From NCBI GenBank assembly GCA_013816485.1, contig JACDEI010000010.1, positions 1-54,853 on the forward strand: a stretch of 54,853 bases of DNA. The letters run 5' to 3'. Position 1 is the stretch's first letter. Each line of letters begins with the position of its first letter. The DNA is from Planctomycetota bacterium. GTDB lineage: Bacteria; Planctomycetota; UBA11346. The notes beneath the pieces were generated by a model that saw nothing but the letters and a program-made list of their open reading frames with translations, did no database searches and was not told the DNA's origin. The translations under genes were made by a program, and so were the position numbers. Of the stretch, positions 7,510-15,882 are shown one piece after another.

Positions 7510-8868
7510 TCACCACACCACGCTCTCGTCGGCGAAGATCGCGCCAGCGGCGAGGGCCGCCGGACGTGCATTGCCGGCGCGGCCGAGACCGCCAAACGGC
7601 TGGTCGCTACGTGCGCCGGCGGTCGGGCGGTTGTGGTTTACCTGGCCATAGGGCAATCGCGGGGCGAGCGCGAGGAAACGTTCGCGTGAGGCGGTAAAGA
7701 CCGAGGCGGCGAGGCGGTAGGGATTCGCGGCGAGACGTGCGACGCACTCAGCGAGATCGTCGTACACATCGACGATCAACCTGGGACCGAAGTGTTCCTC
7801 GCGGTAGAGCACGTCGCCACGCGCGGCGATGTCGCGCACGTCCATCAGCAACGGTTCGACGCATTGGCTGGTGGTAAAGCGTCGGTTCGCATCGCCGGCG
7901 AGCGTCGCCAGGTGATCAGGTGCGCGGAGGTGGGCGTTGACGAAACGCTCACGCGCATCGGCGTTGATCAGCGATCCGTTCGCTCCTTCCGGCGTCCCAT
8001 CCGGGAGCCAGCGTTGGCGCTCACGCAGCAGCGCGTCCACCACGGGTCCGCGCAGCGCTCGTGGAATGTGGACTTGGCGGGTCGCCGTGCAGCGTTGACC
8101 CGCCATGCGCCACGCGCCTTCGGCGATCGCACTGGCTGCTGCGGCGACCTCGGCATCGTCGAGCACCAACGCGGGATTCACGCCGCCGAGTTCGAGCGCG
8201 AGCACCACCTCCGGCCGATCAGCGAGCGCCGCACCAAGCGCGAGTCCGGTGGAGCGTCCCCCGACCGCGGCGACGGTCGCCACCTCGGGTTGGGCGATCA
8301 GCGCCTGCGCGACCTCGGCACCACCCTGGACGACACGACAGACCTCACCGAGACCCGCCTCGGCCAGCAGTCGGGCATACAGCGCACCAAGCAATGGGCA
8401 GCGTTCACTGGGTTTGGCCACCACCGTGCAACCGACCGCCAACGCCGGCACCACCAGTCCATGCAGCAGGTGCAGGGGGAAATTGAACGGCCCGAGCACC
8501 ACCGCGACGCCGCGTGGACGCCAGAACACCTGCGGCTCGCTTCCCGCCGTCAGGCGCTGTGGCGTGCGTGCCAGCCCGGCATCGAGGCTGATCGCGATCT
8601 TCTTTGGCAGCAGATCGGCTTCGGCCTCAGCATCGGTGCGGTTCTTGCCTCCTTCGTCGATGAGCAGGTGCACCAAGTCGCTGCGTGCCGCGCTCAGGCG
8701 ATCGGCGAAATCAACGAGTAGCCGTTGGCGCTGTGCCGCATCGCGGGACCAGGCGGCGAACGCTTCGGCCATCAGCGCCACGCTGGTGGCGCAGGCGCTG
8801 ATGCTGGCGACCGCGACCTCGCCCAGCACCGCGCCGGTCCAAGGACTGCGACTGACGAGGTGGGACAT
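7510..8868 (-). CDS. astD: Succinylglutamate-semialdehyde dehydrogenase (AstD-like aldehyde dehydrogenase)
   Basis: A 452-residue aldehyde dehydrogenase, in the AST pathway oxidising N-succinylglutamate 5-semialdehyde with NAD. Landmarks are GPFNFP (Asn129 region), Lys152 in VVAKPSE, the GGRSTG nucleotide loop near 203-208, general-base Glu226 in LELGGVNP and catalytic Cys260 in GQRCTATRQV. The GQRCTATRQ surroundings and the closing FGGLGRAGN fit the AstD subfamily; at 452 residues it is a little short. The AST role rests also on astA and astB nearby. The start at 8868 has GGAG upstream. It follows a ferredoxin gene by 13 bases, so the two are almost certainly co-transcribed. Confidence 0.85.
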   Translation of the reverse strand: MSHLVSRSPWTGAVLGEVAVASISACATSVALMAEAFAAWSRDAAQRQRLLVDFADRLSAARSDLVHLLIDEGGKNRTDAEAEADLLPKKIAISLDAGLARTPQRLTAGSEPQVFWRPRGVAVVLGPFNFPLHLLHGLVVPALAVGCTVVAKPSERCPLLGALYARLLAEAGLGEVCRVVQGGAEVAQALIAQPEVATVAAVGGRSTGLALGAALADRPEVVLALELGGVNPALVLDDAEVAAAASAIAEGAWRMAGQRCTATRQVHIPRALRGPVVDALLRERQRWLPDGTPEGANGSLINADARERFVNAHLRAPDHLATLAGDANRRFTTSQCVEPLLMDVRDIAARGDVLYREEHFGPRLIVDVYDDLAECVARLAANPYRLAASVFTASRERFLALAPRLPYGQVNHNRPTAGARSDQPFGGLGRAGNARPAALAAGAIFADESVVW

Positions 8869-8881
8869 GGTGCAAGACTCC

Positions 8882-9136
8882 TCAAGTGCTGTCGAAGTGG
8901 ATGACTTCCACCGGACAGCCGAAGGCAGCATCCTGGATCGCGGCCTCGTATTCCAGTCCTACCGCGTTCAGGCGTGAACGCTCCACGTCGTTGCGTGAGG
9001 TGTTGCCGTCCTCACGGACTTCAGCGAGGATAACGGTGTCATCGCTGGTGACGGCGAACACCGCCGGCGCGGTGGCGGCACAGGCGTAGCAGGGGATGCA
9101 ACCTTCTTCAATCCAGACACGGGATACGGTGGGCAT
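8882..9136 (-). CDS. Single-cluster [4Fe-4S] ferredoxin
   Basis: An 84-residue ferredoxin. Cys13, Cys16 and Cys19 (CIPCYAC) and Cys74 in GCPVEVI form the four ligands expected for one [4Fe-4S] cluster. The cysteine that usually follows three residues after the third ligand is an Ala, as happens where the structural disulfide is absent. The segment APAVFAVTSDD matches the usual P-x-x-F strand. A strong Shine-Dalgarno (GGAAGGAG) supports the ATG at 9136. It is the first gene of a two-gene unit with astD; the partner redox protein is not evident. Confidence 0.82.
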   Translation of the reverse strand: MPTVSRVWIEEGCIPCYACAATAPAVFAVTSDDTVILAEVREDGNTSRNDVERSRLNAVGLEYEAAIQDAAFGCPVEVIHFDST

Positions 9137-9294
9137 GGCGGGACTCCTTCCCGTCCATTATGCCGTCACGTCGCTCATCCGGCATCAACGCTCACCGCAG
9201 CGGTCATCAGGCCAGCGCATGCCCATACGCGCCGCGGCACGGGCCCATGCACGGTGACGATCGATCGTGTTCACGAGCTGACGAGCGCGGATGG

Positions 9295-9329
9295 GAGCGG
9301 CACCATGGTCACCGACCATGGCGCCGCTC
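9295..9329 (-). terminator. Strong hairpin after the amine oxidase gene
   Basis: Arms 9295-9309 and 9315-9329 pair at 14 of 15 positions with a five-base loop, starting nine bases beyond the amine oxidase stop codon. No T tract follows on the minus strand, so it may end transcription with Rho or protect the 3' end rather than act as a classic intrinsic terminator. Confidence 0.45.
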
Positions 9330-9337
9330 GCTGCTGC

Positions 9338-10990
9338 TCATCCGTTGGCGCACAGCGAATTGGGACGCTGACGGGAACGCTTTCCGGGCGTTTCCAATCC
9401 GAGATCGGCGGCGATCTCCTTGGCAGCGTCCTTGCCCGAGCGGGCGGCGCCCTCCATCCAGCCCTGCCATTCGACGGTGGTGTGTTCACCGCAGAAATGC
9501 AGGTTGCCGACCCGCAGTGGTTCGGCACCGGCGAAGCGGGTGTACTCACCCACGCGGTACGACGAATAGGCACCGCGGGTGAACGGGTAGAGATTCCAGG
9601 CCATGCGTACCTTGTTGCCGTTGTAGGTGGCCTTGAGTCCCGGGAACAACGTCTCGACCTGATCGTGGAACAGGCTGACCTTGGAATCGAGGCTGCCCTG
9701 GGCCATCTGCAGCGCGTGGCTGCCAGCGGTGTAGTTCTCCAGGATGCCGGTCGACCCAGGCTGCATGCGACTGGTCTCGGTGGTGGTCTGGAAGAACCGG
9801 TCGCTGTACGAATTGCCGATGAACCCCTGTTCGCGCCACACCGGACGGGTGTGACCGGTGATGACTTTGGTGATCTGGCCGAGCGCCATCTCGTTGATCG
9901 CAATCTGTTTCCACGGCGGCAGCACCACGCCCGAGAGGTCGACGCTGCGCAACATGGTGAAGGGAAGGGAGAAAACCACGTGGTCGGCCAGCACTTCCGG
10001 GCCGCTGGTGAAGGTCAGGCAGTAGCGACCGTCACTGCGTGAGGACACCGCGCTCAGCTTGCGCTGGAGTTCGACCTGGCCCGCAGCCAGGTCATCGGCC
10101 ACCGCCCGCGGGATGGCGTCATTGCCCAGGGCGCAGTGGAAACGTTCGTCGCTGCCGCCGTAGACGTCGAACACGCCCTTGTTCTGCATCTTTTTCACCG
10201 CGGTCGAGATGAGGTAGAGCATGTTCAAGCAGTTGTTCTGATCGCCGTCGAGACCGAATTCGGTTTCGTACGCCACATCGACCAATTTCTTGATCCACGG
10301 TGCGGCATTGATCGGGGCGAGGAAGGCGCGCACCGACAGGCTGTCGAGGCGTTCGCCGCCGTTGGCGTCGTCGAACAACACGGTGCCGTTGGGCTTGTCG
10401 AATTCATCAAAGGCGGCATCGATGGCTTCGGCGATCGGGATGTAGGCGCCGAGCACCTGCTGCACCGTGCGCCGCTGGCCGCCGAAATCGAAGTAGCTGT
10501 CGATCAACGGCGCGTCCTCGGCGTAGTCGAGCATCGGCAGGTTGAAACGCCGCGCGATGCCGAGCATGGCGGTATGCCAGGTGTCGATGTATTCACCGCC
10601 CAGGTCGCTGAACATTCCCTGCGAGGCGAAGGTGGTGCGATCGGTTAAGATGCGGCCGCTGACGCGCGGAGCAGCCTCGTAGATGGTCGAGAAAATGCCG
10701 CGTTTCTTCAGCTCCCACGCACAGTTCAGGCCGGCCATGCCGCCCCCGATGATCGCCACCGTCGGCAGATGCGGGCGGAAGTCGTTGGCTTCGGCGCGCC
10801 CATTCGGCAACGCAGCCAGACCGACACCGAGCGCGGCAGCACCAGCGCAGTGTTTGAGGAACTCGCGGCGACGGGTGCGGACCTCGGCAGCGTGGCCGAC
10901 GAATTCGTCGACCGGCATCCCCAGGCGACGTGCGCCAAGGATCTGACGGTGGGCCCAGAGGAGAGAGCGGAGGAGGGGGGTCTTGGCCAT
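9338..10990 (-). CDS. Tat-exported flavin amine oxidase
   Basis: A 550-residue FAD-dependent amine oxidase (monoamine/L-amino-acid oxidase family). A twin-arginine signal is present near residues 40-60 (RRREFLKHCAGAAALGVG), so the folded holoenzyme should be exported. The FAD dinucleotide motif follows (VAIIGGGMAGLNCAWEL, then acidic Glu in YEAAPRVSGRI), then GGEYIDT, and at the C-terminus the flavin-site pattern FCGEHTTVEWQGWMEGA. Such enzymes convert an amine to aldehyde, ammonia and hydrogen peroxide. The start at 10990 is chosen for AAGGA nine bases upstream; 10999 is an alternative. It sits between astB and the ferredoxin-astD pair, which suggests an amine from arginine or ornithine breakdown as substrate, but this is inference. 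Confidence 0.87.
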   Translation of the reverse strand: MAKTPLLRSLLWAHRQILGARRLGMPVDEFVGHAAEVRTRRREFLKHCAGAAALGVGLAALPNGRAEANDFRPHLPTVAIIGGGMAGLNCAWELKKRGIFSTIYEAAPRVSGRILTDRTTFASQGMFSDLGGEYIDTWHTAMLGIARRFNLPMLDYAEDAPLIDSYFDFGGQRRTVQQVLGAYIPIAEAIDAAFDEFDKPNGTVLFDDANGGERLDSLSVRAFLAPINAAPWIKKLVDVAYETEFGLDGDQNNCLNMLYLISTAVKKMQNKGVFDVYGGSDERFHCALGNDAIPRAVADDLAAGQVELQRKLSAVSSRSDGRYCLTFTSGPEVLADHVVFSLPFTMLRSVDLSGVVLPPWKQIAINEMALGQITKVITGHTRPVWREQGFIGNSYSDRFFQTTTETSRMQPGSTGILENYTAGSHALQMAQGSLDSKVSLFHDQVETLFPGLKATYNGNKVRMAWNLYPFTRGAYSSYRVGEYTRFAGAEPLRVGNLHFCGEHTTVEWQGWMEGAARSGKDAAKEIAADLGLETPGKRSRQRPNSLCANG

Positions 10991-11145
10991 GAGTGACATC
11001 CTTGTCTGGCGTAAGTAAATGAGGGGGCCGGGTGGGAACGGGCGAAGAATTGAGATCCGCTCTCCGCTGGCAACCCCCCAACCGGGCCGATGTGCGGGCA
11101 CCCGGCCGGCGCAAAAAAAATATCCGCTCACGTAGGCGTCAAGAT

Positions 11146-12432
11146 TTAGCCGAGCAGGTGCGGCAATTCCGCCTGCGCACGTTGCCATTCATCCAGCAAC
11201 AGCGGATCAGCGAGATCATCACGCGTCAGGGTTTCGCGGTAATGGCGATCAACCCATGCTTCGAGCGCAGTGATCCGTGTCGCGTCGAGCAGCATTCCTG
11301 GTGCGAGTCGGGCCAGCTGCGGCGTTTTCAGTGGCAAACGCAGACGCAGGCACGCCGGCCCGCCGCCGTTCGCCATGCTTTCGCCCAGGTCGAGGAACAC
11401 CGCGCGGTCGATGAAACCGTCATCGATGAGTCGCCGTACCACGGCCCCGGCCCGCCCGTCACCCGCCTGGGCGGGAGCCACCAGCACCACGCCGCCCCGT
11501 GTGGTCAGCAGTTGGCTGTTGAAGAGGTAGGAGGCCACCGCTTCAGCGAGCGTCAGGTCGGCACTGGCGATCTCCGCCACCCGCAGGGCCGGGACGCACC
11601 GCCGTAGTTCGGCAAGCGCCGCCGCTTGATCGACCCACGCTTCGGCATGCACCAACACGCGCGCCCCATCGCCCACCATCACCACGTCGTTGTGGAATGC
11701 GCCGGCGTCGATTGCCGCTGGATGTTGACGCAGGTGCATGACCCGTGACTCAGCCAGATGCGTGAGCCGGGCTACGGCGGTGCCGGCCTCACGCGTCTGG
11801 CGCGCGGGAAGCCGGGTGGTCTGACGTTCGCCGCTCACGCGACCATGAATGAACAGATGTATCGCCGGTGTTCCTGGAGCCCACACCCGGCTGTGGTTGG
11901 CGGCGCCTTCGTCGCCCAGATCAGCGAGTGCGGGCAGCGGATCGTGTACGACCACATCAGCGAGCGGTGCCAGCAGCGTGCGCAGTTGTGTCGCCCGTGG
12001 CAGTCCTTCACGCACGCGGTGCGACATCGCCACCAGGTTGGCAGCAACCACATGGCAACGACCGTCCATGCTATCGCTGGCCGGCACCACGGTCGCGCAG
12101 TTCGCCGTCCACATGAAGGCGCTGCTGGTGGCAAGGTGCAGCAGGTGCGGATCGGCGGCGGCGGCACGCAGCACCTCGGCATCGCTACCGCCGAAGCCCG
12201 TACCGCGCAGCAGTGCCAAGTCTGGACGTGGCAGCGGTGGCAGCCACGCCTGCGGCACGCCGAGCGCCAACACCTGCCGCATCTTCGCCAGACCCTGGCG
12301 GGCGGCAGCGCGTGGTCGGCTGGAAAAACCAGCATGGGCAAGGCTGGCGAGGTTGCCGGCGCTCAGCCCACCGAAGTGATGGGTCGGCCCGGGCAGACCA
12401 TCGATCTGGAGCTCGACCAGCGCGTCATCCAT
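11146..12432 (-). CDS. astB: N-succinylarginine dihydrolase
   Basis: A 428-residue enzyme that hydrolyses N2-succinylarginine to succinylornithine, CO2 and two ammonia. The family opening GLPGPTHHFGGLS is at residues 12-24. Residues equivalent to the known catalytic triad are Glu175 (GDEGAANHSR), His247 (AGAFHNDV) and Cys361 (NGGGPACLRLRLPL), close to E. coli positions 174, 248 and 365. The SMDGRCHVVAANL block is also characteristic. Length is slightly below the usual 440-450. AstB is a highly specific marker of the AST pathway, so this gene anchors the pathway call. It is transcribed divergently from proC. Confidence 0.93.
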   Translation of the reverse strand: MDDALVELQIDGLPGPTHHFGGLSAGNLASLAHAGFSSRPRAAARQGLAKMRQVLALGVPQAWLPPLPRPDLALLRGTGFGGSDAEVLRAAAADPHLLHLATSSAFMWTANCATVVPASDSMDGRCHVVAANLVAMSHRVREGLPRATQLRTLLAPLADVVVHDPLPALADLGDEGAANHSRVWAPGTPAIHLFIHGRVSGERQTTRLPARQTREAGTAVARLTHLAESRVMHLRQHPAAIDAGAFHNDVVMVGDGARVLVHAEAWVDQAAALAELRRCVPALRVAEIASADLTLAEAVASYLFNSQLLTTRGGVVLVAPAQAGDGRAGAVVRRLIDDGFIDRAVFLDLGESMANGGGPACLRLRLPLKTPQLARLAPGMLLDATRITALEAWVDRHYRETLTRDDLADPLLLDEWQRAQAELPHLLG

Positions 12433-12522
12433 GCCTGGACGTTACGCGCAGCGACGCAGGCGGGAACCGTCTTGTCCGATGCCGCCGCCAGCCACGCTGC
12501 GCACCCCGCTGGAGGCCTCTGC
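12433..12522. promoter_or_regulatory. Divergent astB / proC intergenic region
   Basis: This 90-bp gap must contain the promoters of astB (leftward) and proC (rightward) unless proC is read from within astB. A GGAGG ribosome-binding site lies at 12511-12515, eight bases before the proC ATG. No clear -35/-10 pair or operator palindrome is visible. Confidence 0.4.
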
Positions 12523-13350
12523 ATGTCGCTCAAACAATCCGTCACGCTTCCCTCCATCGCCTTCATCGGCGGCGGCAACATGGCCACCGCGATGATCGGT
12601 GGCCTCGCCGCCCTCTCGCCCCGTCCCGACATCACGGTATCTGAACCTGATGCCGCCAAACACGCGCCGTTCGCGGCTACGGGCTGCGCCACCACCACTG
12701 ACAACCGTGCGGCAGTGGCGATGGCGTCGGTGATTGTGCTGGCGATCAAACCGCAAATGGCAGCGCAGGTGGTGCCCGGCCTCGCCAGCGCGTGGCATGG
12801 CGACAAGCTGCTAATCTCGATCCTCGCCGGCACGCCGACGACGAAACTCCAGGGCTGGCTCGGTGCTGGCGCCCGCGTGGTGCGGGCGATGCCTAACACG
12901 CCACTGGCGATCGGTCAGGGTATGGTTGGCTTGTGCGCTGGCGCCAACGCCACCGCGCGTGATCTGGATGTCGCCGAAGCGGTGTTCGCGCCCTGCGGTA
13001 AGGTACTGCGCGTCGCCGACGAAGCGCGTATGGACGCCATCACCGCGGTGTCGGGCAGCGGCCCGGCGTATTTCTTCCGTTTCGCTGAAGCGTTGGTCGA
13101 CGGCGCGATGGCCCTCGGCTTCACCCGCGATGAAGCCGTGCTGCTGGTCGGCCAGACCGGAGCCGGTTCGTGGGATTATCTGCTGGCGCAGAACTTCGAA
13201 GCCAAGCGCCTGCGCGAGCAGGTCACCAGTCCAGGCGGCACCACCGCGGCGGCGCTCAAGCAGTTCGATGATGCGGATTTCACCGGGTTGGTGACACGTG
13301 CACTGCAAGCCGCCGAACGTCGCGGCAAGGAACTCGCCGCGCTCGGCTGA
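12523..13350 (+). CDS. proC: Pyrroline-5-carboxylate reductase
   Basis: A 275-residue enzyme that reduces 1-pyrroline-5-carboxylate to proline with NAD(P)H. The N-terminal Rossmann motif is FIGGGNMATAMIGGL, the substrate and dimerisation signature is AVSGSGPAYFFRF, and the C-terminal ProC signature is SPGGTTAAALKQF. Length is normal. The ATG at 12523 follows a good GGAGG; the frame is open far upstream but that part is the shadow of astB. Proximity to AST genes links arginine and proline metabolism through glutamate semialdehyde. Confidence 0.95.
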   Translation: MSLKQSVTLPSIAFIGGGNMATAMIGGLAALSPRPDITVSEPDAAKHAPFAATGCATTTDNRAAVAMASVIVLAIKPQMAAQVVPGLASAWHGDKLLISILAGTPTTKLQGWLGAGARVVRAMPNTPLAIGQGMVGLCAGANATARDLDVAEAVFAPCGKVLRVADEARMDAITAVSGSGPAYFFRFAEALVDGAMALGFTRDEAVLLVGQTGAGSWDYLLAQNFEAKRLREQVTSPGGTTAAALKQFDDADFTGLVTRALQAAERRGKELAALG

Positions 13351-13362
13351 CCTGTTCCAGCA

Positions 13363-14190
13363 TCAGCTCGATGCGGGGATGACCACCGTCACGGAGAAGG
13401 AGTTGTTGTTGGTGCGGTTGTCGTCGCCTTCCGCTGGTGACAGCGTGATGGTGTAGACGAACGCGCCGGCCGAACCGGTGGCTGGCAGGTTGACACTCAC
13501 CGCCGTGCTGCCGGGGGTGACACCACTTTGTGCTGCAACCGTCGCCGGTGAGGTTGGTGTCGCGGTATAGGCTACCGCGACATCGTTGCGGGTGATGGTG
13601 AAGGGCACGCTGATGGTGGCTGCCGGCGAGAGCTGGGCCGGATTCAGCGTGTTGGTGATGGTGAAGGTCAGGGTGTGCGCGTCGTCGACATGGGGCGAGC
13701 CCATGCCCATGCCCATCGCCGGCCACGTCACCGCGGGTGCCGTCACCGTGTCGAAGGCGATGTCCTGGTCGGCCACCAGCACCGTCAGCGTACCGCTGGT
13801 GTTGTTGGTCTCATCCTGTTCGACGACGAGGTTCCCAGGATCAACCACCACTTCGTAAGTGTGGGTGCCAGCGGTCGGGCTGGCGATGACGAACTCATGC
13901 ACGCTGCTGCCGAAGGCGATGAGGTCGGTGGTCCCGCTGGTGAGGGTGGACGCGGGTGCGCTGGTCTCGCGCAGTTCCCACACGACACCAGTCAGCGGCT
14001 GGTTCCAGGTATTGCGCACGGTGAAGCGGATGGTGGTCGCCTGGCCGATCACCGGCTGGCTGGGCGTGGCGGTCGGACCGCCGCTGACCTTGACGTCGAG
14101 GTAGGCGAACGGCTGCCCTGGGCTGCTGCACGCGACGATCACCAGCGCCGTCAGCAGGACGATGGCACACAACCAGAACCGTGAACCCAT
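13363..14190 (-). CDS. CARDB-like lipoprotein
   Basis: A 275-residue predicted lipoprotein. A lipobox ending IVAC places the lipidated Cys at residue 21. The mature part holds two Ig-like repeats of the CARDB type: the first around VIGQATTIRFTVRNTWN ending in VVEQDETNNTSGTL, the second around HTLTFTITNTLNPAQL ending in DDNRTNNNSFSVTV. The N-x-x-x-N-N-x-S pattern closing each repeat is typical of the cell-adhesion-related CARDB domain. AAGGAG lies just upstream of the ATG. It converges on proC with only 12 bases between. A surface or periplasmic binding role is likely; the partner is unknown. Confidence 0.75.
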   Translation of the reverse strand: MGSRFWLCAIVLLTALVIVACSSPGQPFAYLDVKVSGGPTATPSQPVIGQATTIRFTVRNTWNQPLTGVVWELRETSAPASTLTSGTTDLIAFGSSVHEFVIASPTAGTHTYEVVVDPGNLVVEQDETNNTSGTLTVLVADQDIAFDTVTAPAVTWPAMGMGMGSPHVDDAHTLTFTITNTLNPAQLSPAATISVPFTITRNDVAVAYTATPTSPATVAAQSGVTPGSTAVSVNLPATGSAGAFVYTITLSPAEGDDNRTNNNSFSVTVVIPASS

Positions 14191-14299
14191 GCGCTCTCCT
14201 TGGGAGGGGCGCAGCCTAGATCGCAGGCCTGGGGGGACAAGCCGCCTGCGCTATTGAATTCACCAAAAAACGTTCGGTCGCAATCGCAACGTGGCGGGT

Positions 14300-14344
14300 C
14301 CAGGGGCGGCAGAGCCCCTGGCGGGCGTAGCGGGCAGCGCCCGC
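14300..14344. repeat. Double REP-like hairpin
   Basis: Two adjacent perfect hairpins: CCAGGGGC / GCCCCTGG with a six-base loop (14300-14321), and GCGGGC-AGC-GCCCGC (14330-14344). They lie just beyond the stop codon of the FHA gene and could serve as its transcript end. The rest of the 14191-14354 gap shows nothing else. Confidence 0.7.
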
Positions 14345-14354
14345 GCAAGCCCCG

Positions 14355-15773
14355 TTACGTATCGGTGCGGTTTGCGTAGAGGCTGCCGTCGAGGTGGCAG
14401 CTATGCAGCAACTGGGTCACCGTCGGGTCGAGGCCCGGCTCCTCCAGCACCGCTTCGATCGTCACCGTGGCATCGGCCCCCGGATCGGCGACCGTGCGGG
14501 CTTCGAGCGCGGTGGCGACTGCCATGATGCGCGCCTCCAGATCGAGGTCCTCGCCCTTCAGCCCGAGCGGCCCGCTGCCATCGATGCGTTCCTTGGCGTG
14601 ACGCAGCAGCGGCAGCACTTGTTCCAGGTCCTCGACGCTTTCCAGCAGCGTCAGCGCCTGTTCGCGGCCGGTCGCCATCAGGCGGTCGAGGTGGTGCAGC
14701 AGGCCGGCCTTGCGCACGCGTTCGCGGGCGTTGTTCGAGAGGTGCGAGGCCTCGCCGAGCGCGACGCAGGTGCGCGCGCAGCGTTCACCGGCACCGACCG
14801 TGCCACCACGGCTTTCCAACGCGCGGATGAGTGCGGTCATCAGTTGGCGCGTTGCGACGCGGTGCTTGCGGCCCTGTTCGGCCGCGTGCTGGGCCAGACC
14901 GAGCTGGATGGCGCAGGCGCTGATCAGCTCCAGATCCATCTGAACGAAGGCGTCGGCACCGACACCACGGCTGAGGTAGAGCACCCCGCGCGTATGGCCG
15001 CCGATCGACAACGGCACGCAGATCACCGAGCGGATGCCCTTCTGCACCACGCTGGCGTGGCGGTCGAAACGCTCGTCTTCGCTGGCATTGGCGCTGTGCA
15101 GCGCTTTGTTCTCGGCGAAGGTCTTCTTGATGATCGAACGGCTGATCACCGGCTGGATCGACGGCGCCGCGGTGCGCACGGTGGTCGGCACCAGTTTGCC
15201 GGTCGACGCCTCGCGCTTGAAGATCAACGCGCTTTCCGCCGGCATGCCGGCGACCAGGAAGTCGAGGACCTTGGCCTCCTTGTCGCTGATTTCGCCGGTG
15301 TCGGAGAGGATGCGTCCGACCTGGTAGAGGATGCGCAGACCACGCGCGCTGTCCTGCGCCGGTTGCTCATCGGCGATCTCGTCGATGTCGCTGAGTTCGT
15401 CGACGCGGAACTCCAGCGTGTTCGAGAGCATGTCGGGATCGTCTTGGTAGGCGATGCGCGCCGAGCTGTCGTCGGCTAGGGCGGCTCCACTCTCGAACAC
15501 CAGTTCGGTGGTGCCGATCTTGATCACGTCGCCTTCGCGCAGCAGTTCCTCATCACCCAGGCGTTCATCGTTGACGTAGGTGCCGTTCTTGGAGTCGAGG
15601 TCACGCACGAAGTACATACCGCCGACCGGGAAGATCTCGGCGTGGAAACGCGACGCCGAACGATCGAGGATCTGGATGCCGGCTTCGGCATCACGGCCGA
15701 TGGTCAGCGACTTCTCTGCCAGGGACTTCTCCCGGCCGCGATAAGGACCATTGACGATACGAATCTTGCTCAT
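14355..15773 (-). CDS. FHA-GAF protein with degenerate HD-GYP domain
   Basis: A 472-residue cytoplasmic signalling protein. Residues 1-95 are an FHA phosphothreonine-binding domain with the canonical Gly26-Arg27 (LTIGRD), RSASRFHAEI and SKNGTYVND, so binding should be intact. Residues about 150-315 resemble a GAF domain (LRILYQVGRILSD, later IRSVICVPLSIGGHTRGVLYLSR). The C-terminal 150 residues resemble HD-GYP: KERIDGSGPLGLKGEDLDLE and ARIMAVATALEA match the second half of that family, but the HD metal pair is replaced (LLHHLDRL for LLHDIGKI) and HHE is changed to HAKE. It is therefore probably an inactive sensor or scaffold. The ATG at 15773 begins the FHA domain directly. A kinase with FHA domains lies 1.4 kb upstream on the same strand. 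Confidence 0.83.
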   Translation of the reverse strand: MSKIRIVNGPYRGREKSLAEKSLTIGRDAEAGIQILDRSASRFHAEIFPVGGMYFVRDLDSKNGTYVNDERLGDEELLREGDVIKIGTTELVFESGAALADDSSARIAYQDDPDMLSNTLEFRVDELSDIDEIADEQPAQDSARGLRILYQVGRILSDTGEISDKEAKVLDFLVAGMPAESALIFKREASTGKLVPTTVRTAAPSIQPVISRSIIKKTFAENKALHSANASEDERFDRHASVVQKGIRSVICVPLSIGGHTRGVLYLSRGVGADAFVQMDLELISACAIQLGLAQHAAEQGRKHRVATRQLMTALIRALESRGGTVGAGERCARTCVALGEASHLSNNARERVRKAGLLHHLDRLMATGREQALTLLESVEDLEQVLPLLRHAKERIDGSGPLGLKGEDLDLEARIMAVATALEARTVADPGADATVTIEAVLEEPGLDPTVTQLLHSCHLDGSLYANRTDT

Positions 15774-15882
15774 GTTTGCGTGGTGCCGGTGGTGACAGGC
15801 TGGCCACTTCATCACGCCCCGCGCCGACAGCAAGGGCCGGCAGTACAGTTTCCTAGCAGTTCAGGACTTCGGTGGAAAAAAC

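Noticed and set aside
8882..9136. Ferredoxin judged broken because of a missing cysteine
   Set aside because: The missing residue is the structural one after the third ligand; all four cluster ligands (13, 16, 19, 74) are present.
9295..9329. Classic intrinsic terminator
   Set aside because: The stem is strong but no T tract follows on the minus strand, so it is listed only as a hairpin of uncertain action.
11758..12522. Long N-terminal extension of ProC (255 extra codons)
   Set aside because: It is antisense to astB; the ATG at 12523 has a good ribosome-binding site and matches the normal ProC start.
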